The translations under genes were made by a program, and so were the position numbers. The notes under the pieces are model-generated. The model was given only the letters and a program-made list of their open reading frames with translations. It made no database searches and was not told the origin of the DNA. From contig CAMAML010000021.1 in NCBI GenBank assembly GCA_945836835.1, positions 1-10,927 of the forward strand: 10,927 bases of DNA. Direction: 5' to 3'. Positions 6,239 to 10,927 of this stretch are shown in pieces (within the stretch, counting starts at the first letter, position 1; each line of letters starts with the position of its first letter). Origin of the DNA: an uncultured cyanobacterium (lineage in GTDB: Bacteria; Cyanobacteriota; Vampirovibrionia; Gastranaerophilales; Gastranaerophilaceae).

Positions 6239-6255
6239 TATAATTGTAAATTATA
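6239..6255. promoter_or_regulatory. Divergent -10 pair between murT and the small membrane gene
   Basis: TATAATT (6239-6245), spacer GTA, AATTATA (6249-6255) is a perfect inverted repeat. It offers TATAAT on the + strand (6239-6244) for murT, with a start near 6251 and about 50 bases of leader, and TATAAT on the minus strand (6250-6255) for the 126-residue gene. No good -35 is seen in either direction, so confidence is limited. Confidence 0.45.
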
Positions 6256-6301
6256 AGACAATTCGCATGATATTGAAATACGTCTAAAGGACTATTTAAA
6301 A

Positions 6302-7636
6302 ATGAAGAACAAACTAAAATTTTATTTGTCACTAATCCTTGCACAGGCGACACGGCTGGGTATAACACTTTTTTCAAAGTCTTCGGGAACATCGCTTGCG
6401 GGGATGCTCGTTTTAAAATTCTATCCCGAATTTTTGAGTGACTGCGGAATGTACGTTACGGAAAAAAGCGTTACGGTAAGCGGAACAAACGGGAAAACGA
6501 CGACCTCGGGGCTTATCGCCCATATTCTTGAAGAAAACCGAAAAACCGTTATCCATAACGTTAAGGGTGCAAATATGCTGACGGGTGTCGCAAACGTTTT
6601 TGCTCTGAATATTTTGCCGTTCAGGAAGTTTCAATACTCCGTAATCGAGTCTGACGAAGCATATTTGAACAAACTTTACGACTATATGAAATCCGACTAC
6701 CTTGTAGTCACAAACCTTTTCAGAGATCAGCTCGACAGGTACGGCGAACTCACTACAACAGCAGGGTTTATCCAAAAAGCAATCGACAAAAACGAGGAAT
6801 TGGCACTTATCCTGAACGCCGACGACCCTTTGGTTGCAAAATTCGGCTACAAACGGAAATCCGTCGTATACTACGGGTTTGAAGAGGTTGAATACGACTA
6901 CGAAGTTGACAAATCCAATGCTCCGACCGAAGTTTTTAACTGCGTCTGCGGGCAAGAATTAAACTATACGAAAAGATTTTTTGCCCAACAGGGACATTGG
7001 GGTTGCGTATGCGGATACAATCGTCCCGTTTGCAAGTATAAGGCTTTTGCAAAAGTTTTCAGAAACTTTTCCGAAATTACCGTTTCGTATGACGGCAAAA
7101 TTTCGACCTTCAAAACTTACCTTGTCGGGCTTTACAACGCATATAACGCACTTGCCGCAATCGCTTTGGCACTCGAAAACGGGATAAGCGAAGGTAAAAT
7201 TCAAGCGGCACTCAATTCTTACAAATCGATTTTCGGCAGAACCGAAAAGAAAATTATCTCCGGCCACGAAACCCTCATCCAGCTAATCAAAAACCCGACG
7301 GGAGCAAGCGAAGTCCTTAAAACGGTTGACCTAAATTCCGACATAATCGTTGCGATTAACGACAACTTTGCCGACGGGCGGGATATTTCCTGGCTCTGGG
7401 ACAGCGACTTTGAACAGCTCAAAGGTGCAAAGAAAAAAGTCGTCGCCTCGGGACTGAGGGCGAATGATGTTGCCACAAGGCTCAAATACGCAGGCGTCCC
7501 GATTGAAAAAATTGTTATAGACCCAAATCTTGAACACGCAATAAAATCCACGGCAGAAGGAATTGAAGGGGACGGAAAACTCACGATTTTACCTTCATAC
7601 ACGGCATTGTTGAAGATTAACAAGATGAAATTTTAA
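6302..7636 (+). CDS. murT: MurT-type lipid II isoglutaminyl synthase subunit
   Basis: Mur-ligase-fold subunit of the MurT-GatD amidotransferase, which uses ATP and ammonia from glutamine to convert the alpha-carboxyl of D-Glu in lipid II to an amide. The 444 residues match the family (about 437 in S. aureus). In order: a short hydrophobic/basic N terminus, P-loop GTNGKTTT (61-68), central Mur-ligase domain with ESDEAYL (116-122) and TNLFRDQLDRYGE (137-149), a cysteine knuckle region (C214, C216, C235, C237, plus C244), NPTGASEVLK (331-340) opening the C-terminal DUF1727 domain, and NDNFADGRDISWLWD (353-367), which holds the aspartate thought to complete the GatD catalytic site. The zinc ribbon has CxC instead of the usual CxxC twice. 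AAAGGA (6286-6291) stands ten bases before the ATG. No gatD is adjacent; pdxJ follows after 18 bases. Confidence 0.93.
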   Translation: MKNKLKFYLSLILAQATRLGITLFSKSSGTSLAGMLVLKFYPEFLSDCGMYVTEKSVTVSGTNGKTTTSGLIAHILEENRKTVIHNVKGANMLTGVANVFALNILPFRKFQYSVIESDEAYLNKLYDYMKSDYLVVTNLFRDQLDRYGELTTTAGFIQKAIDKNEELALILNADDPLVAKFGYKRKSVVYYGFEEVEYDYEVDKSNAPTEVFNCVCGQELNYTKRFFAQQGHWGCVCGYNRPVCKYKAFAKVFRNFSEITVSYDGKISTFKTYLVGLYNAYNALAAIALALENGISEGKIQAALNSYKSIFGRTEKKIISGHETLIQLIKNPTGASEVLKTVDLNSDIIVAINDNFADGRDISWLWDSDFEQLKGAKKKVVASGLRANDVATRLKYAGVPIEKIVIDPNLEHAIKSTAEGIEGDGKLTILPSYTALLKINKMKF

Positions 7637-7654
7637 AGAAAAGAGGTTAAAAAA

Positions 7655-8365
7655 ATGTTACTTGGAGTAAATATAGACCACGTTGCGACTTTGAGAAACG
7701 CAAGAGGAGGTGTCGAACCCGACGTAATTTTTGCGGCGGAAGTTTGCGAAAACAACGGCGCAACCTCGATTACGACCCACCTCAGAGAAGACCGACGCCA
7801 CATAAAAGACGAGGATGTCAGAACCTTAATCAAAACGATTAAGACAAAATTGAACCTTGAAATGGCTATGGCTGACGATATTCAAAAAATTGCTCTGGAA
7901 ATTAAGCCCCACTCGATTTGCCTTGTCCCCGAAAAACGACAGGAAGTTACAACTGAAGGCGGCTTAGATGTTGCGGGGCAGTTTGAAACAGTCAAAAATT
8001 TTATAAAACCGTTGCTTGATGCGGGGATTATCGTAAGCCTCTTCATTGACCCGACCGAAGAGCAGGTCAAGGCTTCAGCCCAAACGGGTGCGCAGTTTAT
8101 CGAAATGCACACGGGGGCTTACGCAAACGCCTACGGCGGAGAAAAAGAGGAAGAAGAGTTTCAAAAACTTAAAAAAGGTGCGGAGCTTGCCCAATCGCTC
8201 GGGTTACAGGTTAACGCAGGTCACGGGCTTAACTACGAAAACGTTCACCGAATGCACGAAATAAAAGGGTTATACGAGCTTAACATCGGGCATAGCATAA
8301 TCTCTCGTGCGGTATTCAACGGACTTCCCGAAGCTGTTTGTAAGATGAAAGATTTAATAAAATAG
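7655..8365 (+). CDS. pdxJ: Pyridoxine 5'-phosphate synthase
   Basis: Joins 1-deoxy-D-xylulose 5-phosphate and 3-amino-2-oxopropyl phosphate to make pyridoxine 5'-phosphate, the last ring-forming step of the DXP-dependent vitamin B6 route. It has 236 residues against about 243 in E. coli. Diagnostic blocks are all there: GVNIDHVATLRNAR (4-17), HLREDRRHI (42-50, with H42), LNLEMA with E69, LVPEKRQEVTTEGGLDV (90-106), FIDP, HTGAYA (152-157), AGHGLNYENV (188-197, with H190) and ELNIGHSIISRAVF (208-221). AAGAGG stands eight bases before the ATG. It is cotranscribed with murT and the small zinc protein. The pathway is used by proteobacteria and cyanobacteria and their relatives, whereas most Firmicutes use PdxS/PdxT, which informs the taxonomic guess. 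Confidence 0.98.
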   Translation: MLLGVNIDHVATLRNARGGVEPDVIFAAEVCENNGATSITTHLREDRRHIKDEDVRTLIKTIKTKLNLEMAMADDIQKIALEIKPHSICLVPEKRQEVTTEGGLDVAGQFETVKNFIKPLLDAGIIVSLFIDPTEEQVKASAQTGAQFIEMHTGAYANAYGGEKEEEEFQKLKKGAELAQSLGLQVNAGHGLNYENVHRMHEIKGLYELNIGHSIISRAVFNGLPEAVCKMKDLIK

Positions 8366-8375
8366 GAAAAAATTT

Positions 8376-8690
8376 ATGAAAACGGAAAAAGAGATAATCG
8401 AAGAAATGCAACAGGTCGTCGCCCAAATGGTTCTCGACGACATCGAAGAAAACCCCGACTCTGAGTTTGAAACCTTTGCCTGCGACTGTTGCGGGAAAGA
8501 AAAACCGCTTGCGGGATCAATAGAATACAGCGGATACAGACTCTGTAACGACTGCGTTTTGCTTGCGGAAACGGGCTTTGCCCTCAAAAAAATCAGCGAT
8601 ATTCAGGAAATGATTGACGCCATGGAAGAAAAACGACTCGAAGGGCTTTGCGATATTATCAAAGAAGAAGAACGCAGAAAGAATAATTGA
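8376..8690 (+). CDS. Small Cys4 zinc-ribbon protein, unassigned
   Basis: 104-residue acidic protein of unknown role. An N-terminal helix (about 1-24, rich in Glu and Gln) leads to a Cys4 knuckle pair: C36xxC39-G and C57xxC60, separated by 17 residues, which most likely bind zinc as a treble clef or ribbon. Two further cysteines (38, 92) do not fit the site. The C-terminal half is a charged helix (EEKRLEGLCDIIKEEERRK). The layout of helix, zinc knuckle, helix recalls small adaptors or nucleic-acid-associated zinc proteins, but no family is recognised. It starts ten bases after pdxJ; its Shine-Dalgarno TAGGA overlaps the pdxJ stop codon (8363-8367), so its translation is likely coupled. A bidirectional terminator follows within 60 bases. 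Confidence 0.8.
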   Translation: MKTEKEIIEEMQQVVAQMVLDDIEENPDSEFETFACDCCGKEKPLAGSIEYSGYRLCNDCVLLAETGFALKKISDIQEMIDAMEEKRLEGLCDIIKEEERRKNN

Positions 8691-8744
8691 TTAAATTATA
8701 ACATGAAAAAGTTGTCGGCTTTATCAAGCTGACCGTAAACGCTA

Positions 8745-8777
8745 AAAAAGAGGGCGACCAAAAGTCGTCCTCTTTTT
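8745..8777. terminator. Bidirectional rho-independent terminator
   Basis: AAAAAGAGGGCGAC (8745-8758) pairs with GTCGTCCTCTTTTT (8764-8777), a 14-base stem with one G-U pair and the loop CAAAA. T runs are present on both strands. It ends the murT-pdxJ-zinc protein transcript on the + strand and the HU transcript on the minus strand, 21 bases past the HU stop. Confidence 0.92.
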
Positions 8778-8798
8778 ATATCTTTGTTTTCAAAAAAA

Positions 8799-9077
8799 CT
8801 ACTTTTTCAAAAGAAGTTCTTTAAACTTTTTACCTGCCGTAAATACAGGAACGGTAGATGCAGCGATTTTAATTGCAGCACCCGTTTGCGGATTTCTGCC
8901 CGTTCTTGCGTTACGTTTTCTAGGCATGAACGTACCAAACCCTACCAAGGTAACTTTTTTCCCCTTGGAAACTGTTTTTTCAATGCTCTCAACGGTTGCA
9001 TCAACAACGGATGCTACAAGTTTTTGAGATGCTTTTGATTTTTTTGCGATTTCCTTAACCAATTCTTCTTTGTTCAT
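8799..9077 (-). CDS. hup: HU-family DNA-binding protein
   Basis: Histone-like nucleoid protein that binds and bends DNA as a dimer. From the ATG at 9077 it has 92 residues, the usual length for HU. The N-terminal helices (MNKEELVKEIAKKSKASQ...) form the dimer core. GFGTF (46-50) opens the DNA-binding arm, and RNPQTG (61-66) is the arm tip, with P63 as the intercalating proline. The signature spacing from GFGTF through PRKRNARTGRNP is intact. The start is fixed by a very strong AAGGAGG, six bases upstream of the ATG. An in-frame extension to 9119 reads through the leader hairpin and is rejected. Promoter, leader hairpin and terminator all lie in the flanks, so the gene is a single-gene unit. 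Confidence 0.97.
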   Translation of the reverse strand: MNKEELVKEIAKKSKASQKLVASVVDATVESIEKTVSKGKKVTLVGFGTFMPRKRNARTGRNPQTGAAIKIAASTVPVFTAGKKFKELLLKK

Positions 9078-9098
9078 TAAGAACCTCCTTTTTAACCC

Positions 9099-9119
9099 GT
9101 GAAATCTACTCAATTTCAC
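9099..9119 (-). promoter_or_regulatory. Hairpin in the HU leader
   Basis: GTGAAAT (9099-9105) and ATTTCAC (9113-9119) form a perfect 7-base inverted repeat with a 7-base loop. It lies between the HU -10 and the Shine-Dalgarno, in the untranslated leader. It could affect RNA stability or be a target for HU or another regulator; this is not established. Confidence 0.45.
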
Positions 9120-9141
9120 TGAACCTTTATACTACAGACTC

Positions 9142-9169
9142 ATTATAGCACCTTATTTCAGTTTTGCAA
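9142..9169 (-). promoter_or_regulatory. Promoter of the HU gene
   Basis: On the minus strand the -10 is a perfect TATAAT (9142-9147), and TTGCAA (9164-9169) stands 16 bases upstream as -35. Transcription would start near 9135, giving about 58 bases of leader before the ATG at 9077. The same -35 hexamer is used in the predicted rplS promoter. Confidence 0.7.
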
Positions 9170-9274
9170 GGGGGGTTGGGGAAATTTTTCTTTATGATTG
9201 TGCGAAAAACAAGCCAAAATGCGGACTTAAAGTCTGTAAACCCTTGCAAATAAATAGTCTTTGGTTCTTCTCCT

Positions 9275-10153
9275 TTATTGGGTTGAGTTTTCATCGGCTT
9301 TTGCAAATTTTACGTTTTTGTAGAAATATTCGAGGATTTGGTAGGCGTTATAACCTTGTTTTGCCAAATTATTTGCTCCGTGCTGGGACATGCCGATACC
9401 ATGCCCGTTCTTTTTAACCCCGCCGTCGTAGGAAGGAACCGAGCGGATGTAGGGCAAGTCTTTACCCCACAAATCTTTTGAGTTAATTGTCTGCCCGCCG
9501 GCTGACGCGGAGTAGTACGCCGAAATAACTTTGTAATTGTATGTTAAAACCAGTCCTGCGGTGTCGTTGACTGCGGAATTGGTTTTTGCGGTTTCTGCTG
9601 ACGCCCCGCCGTAGGCTTGATCTTCGGGGGTGTCTTTGAGGTCAAACCCTAATGCAGCTCTTTTGCCGAGGTTTGCAAGTGCGTAACTCCTTGCCGCAAT
9701 CGCCTGTGCTTTTAAGGCTTCAATTTCCCAAGAAGAAGGCATTTCGGACGGCACAACCCCTTTTATGTAGTCTTCCAATGTAACGTTATTGATGACGGTT
9801 AATTTCTGTCCTCGATTTTGTATCATTAAAAAACCGCGGTACCATTTGTTTTTTGCGTTTATGTAGCCGCCGTTTGCGGGTTTTAAGACTATGTTGTCGG
9901 AGTATATCTGATAATACTTGCCGTCAAGTCGTATTGCCATGGTGTTATGATACGGGATTATGGAATATCCTTTCATCGGATCGATTTTGCAAATGGTTTT
10001 GTTCGTGTTTGCGTCGATTAGTGAGGTCGCTTTTGATGAACCTACCCCGATTTGGTCTGATGCGACAATAACCCCGATTTTAATTGCATGACAAGGGTTT
10101 GCGGACGTAAATAACGTTATAAAAAAAGTTAATGCTATAATAATCTGTTTCAT
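9275..10153 (-). CDS. Secreted SpoIID/LytB-domain protein
   Basis: Exported protein with a SpoIID/LytB domain, the fold of a lytic transglycosylase that cleaves peptidoglycan glycan strands stripped of stem peptides. It has 292 residues (B. subtilis SpoIID 343). Residues 1-23 are a signal peptide with a hydrophobic core and a cleavage motif CHA before IKIG. A less conserved stretch (24-95) precedes the domain, which shows TLEDYIKGVVPSEMP (125-139, catalytic E137), LKAQAIAARSYA (147-158), AYYSASAGG (212-220) and GHGIGMSQHGA (250-260). Such proteins occur widely in non-sporulating bacteria including cyanobacteria, so sporulation is not implied; cell separation or wall turnover fits better. The start follows a perfect extended -10 by only ten bases with no Shine-Dalgarno, suggesting a near-leaderless mRNA. 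No clear terminator is visible after the stop. Confidence 0.93.
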   Translation of the reverse strand: MKQIIIALTFFITLFTSANPCHAIKIGVIVASDQIGVGSSKATSLIDANTNKTICKIDPMKGYSIIPYHNTMAIRLDGKYYQIYSDNIVLKPANGGYINAKNKWYRGFLMIQNRGQKLTVINNVTLEDYIKGVVPSEMPSSWEIEALKAQAIAARSYALANLGKRAALGFDLKDTPEDQAYGGASAETAKTNSAVNDTAGLVLTYNYKVISAYYSASAGGQTINSKDLWGKDLPYIRSVPSYDGGVKKNGHGIGMSQHGANNLAKQGYNAYQILEYFYKNVKFAKADENSTQ

Positions 10154-10163
10154 AACAAGAACT

Positions 10164-10172
10164 ATTATAGCA
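10164..10172 (-). promoter_or_regulatory. Extended -10 of the SpoIID-domain gene
   Basis: TGCTATAAT on the minus strand is a perfect extended -10 (TGnTATAAT). Only ten bases separate it from the ATG at 10153, so RNA would start three to four bases before the start codon, in a gap that has no Shine-Dalgarno. No good -35 is seen, as is common with extended -10 promoters. Confidence 0.6.
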
Positions 10173-10220
10173 TATTATTTATATTTAGGCTAAACTGTTT
10201 GATTGATTTTTTTTGTTAAT

Positions 10221-10922
10221 TTAACATCGAAAATTAAGATTTTCATTGTTAGGTCTGTAATCAAGAGCTGTTACGTCAGGGGGCGGATTTTTTTTAGGGC
10301 TGACTTTGTCCGCTACGCATTTCCCGATTTTGCCGCCTAAGGTGGAGGCTGCGATGGAACCGGTTACAAACGTAACCCCTTTTGCAATCGAGGCAACTTT
10401 TCCTGCGTTCCCGGATTTGAGCAGAAATTCCGAAACTTCGGCAAGTCCCTGTTTGTTTGCGAGTTTTTCGGCAAATTCGGCGACTTGTTTTTCATTGATA
10501 TAGTTCCCGAGATTTTCTTTCATCCAGCCTTCGCCCGCAAACATTCCCGATAACGTCCCCGCTTCGACAACGGCAGTGTTGACTTTGTCGTCGGGGTTTG
10601 CCTTTGCCACTTTGTATACACTTGCCGCACAAATCAGGTGGTTAATATGGTTCATGCCCCATTTAGCACCTTTGTCGACATAGTCCAAGGCTTTGTATTG
10701 CTTTGTGTACTTTGACCATTCGGAAACCGTTTCGGAAGCGGTTTTTGCGATGCTGTTGTCATATTGATTTACGGCTTTTCCTGTTGCGGCAAGCACTTTT
10801 GCACCCTGAAAGACGAATACGGGCGCTCTTGCAATTTCGCCGTTTTCGGTTTTTTTGAAGTTACGGTAGCAAAACAGTCCGCTTGGCACGCAAACATCTA
10901 ATAATGTTGTTGTAACACTCAT
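10221..10922 (-). CDS. Unassigned Gly/Ala-rich protein
   Basis: Not recognised. From an ATG at 10922 the frame gives 233 residues. Only five bases upstream are in the window, so neither the ribosome-binding site nor a longer start can be judged. No signal peptide or classical catalytic motif is seen. The protein has several moderately hydrophobic, glycine/alanine-rich stretches (about 31-50, 93-106, 114-130 and 174-200) that resemble glycine-zipper helices, for example GSIAASTLGGKIG (188-200), between charged amphipathic segments such as EKQVAEFAEKLANKQG (144-159). The C terminus is proline- and asparagine-rich (KKNPPPD, then polar) and ends in cysteine, like a flexible tail. It lies 67 bases upstream of the SpoIID-domain gene on the same strand but without a strong terminator between them. 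A membrane-interacting or exported structural role is possible but unproven. Confidence 0.65.
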   Translation of the reverse strand: MSVTTTLLDVCVPSGLFCYRNFKKTENGEIARAPVFVFQGAKVLAATGKAVNQYDNSIAKTASETVSEWSKYTKQYKALDYVDKGAKWGMNHINHLICAASVYKVAKANPDDKVNTAVVEAGTLSGMFAGEGWMKENLGNYINEKQVAEFAEKLANKQGLAEVSEFLLKSGNAGKVASIAKGVTFVTGSIAASTLGGKIGKCVADKVSPKKNPPPDVTALDYRPNNENLNFRC

Positions 10923-10927
10923 AGAAC

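Noticed and set aside
6216..6392. Longer form of the 126-residue protein starting at 6392
   Set aside because: It overlaps the start of murT on the opposite strand and the shared promoter, and no ribosome-binding site supports it.
6413..7623. Several minus-strand open frames inside murT, one of 180 codons
   Set aside because: They mirror the codon pattern of murT, overlap each other, and resemble no known protein.
9275..10153. Spore formation suggested by the SpoIID domain
   Set aside because: SpoIID/LytB domains are common in non-sporulating bacteria, and no other sporulation gene is in the window.

Overview
The window carries thirteen recognisable or probable protein genes and one unassigned gene at the right edge, on both strands, with short AT-rich gaps between them. 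It looks like ordinary chromosomal core DNA. No transposase, phage gene, tRNA, rRNA or CRISPR array was seen. The gene set (rplS-rbgA-rnhB order as in Bacillus, a MurT-type ligase, a YtxG/YtxH envelope-stress cluster, a SpoIID-domain protein, plus DXP-dependent pyridoxal synthesis by PdxJ) mixes Firmicutes-like and Gram-negative or cyanobacterial traits. That mix would suit the non-photosynthetic relatives of cyanobacteria (Vampirovibrionia/Gastranaerophilales, 'Melainabacteria'). This placement is inference from gene content and composition, not a phylogeny.

Layout. Positions 1-274 hold a terminator and then a promoter and leader for the + strand run rplS (ribosomal protein L19), rbgA (50S assembly GTPase) and rnhB (RNase HII). 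rnhB meets, tail to tail with a 4-base overlap, a minus-strand sugar-type ABC permease. That permease diverges from a phosphomannomutase/phosphoglucomutase gene across a palindromic TATAATTATA that can serve as a -10 in both directions. A 36-base perfect palindrome separates the mutase from a minus-strand cluster read YtxH, DUF948 (YtxG-like), YtxH, upstream of which lies an unassigned 126-residue membrane protein. This in turn diverges from murT, which is followed closely by pdxJ and a small Cys4 zinc-ribbon protein. A bidirectional terminator then faces an HU gene. The last two genes, also minus strand, are a secreted SpoIID/LytB-domain protein and an unassigned Gly/Ala-rich protein at the window edge.

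Functionally, the first block makes and matures the large ribosomal subunit and removes ribonucleotides from DNA. The mutase feeds sugar-nucleotide and envelope synthesis. MurT (normally partnered by GatD, which is not seen here) and the SpoIID-domain protein both act on peptidoglycan. The YtxG/YtxH cluster is probably a stress-linked envelope module.

Most notable: RNase HII ends in a perfect-looking beta-clamp motif; MurT has an altered zinc ribbon (CxC instead of CxxC, twice) and no adjacent GatD; and two genes (the ABC permease and the SpoIID-domain gene) have -10 boxes so close to the start codon, without a Shine-Dalgarno, that leaderless or near-leaderless mRNAs are likely. I did not find convincing evidence for a wholly new multi-gene system.
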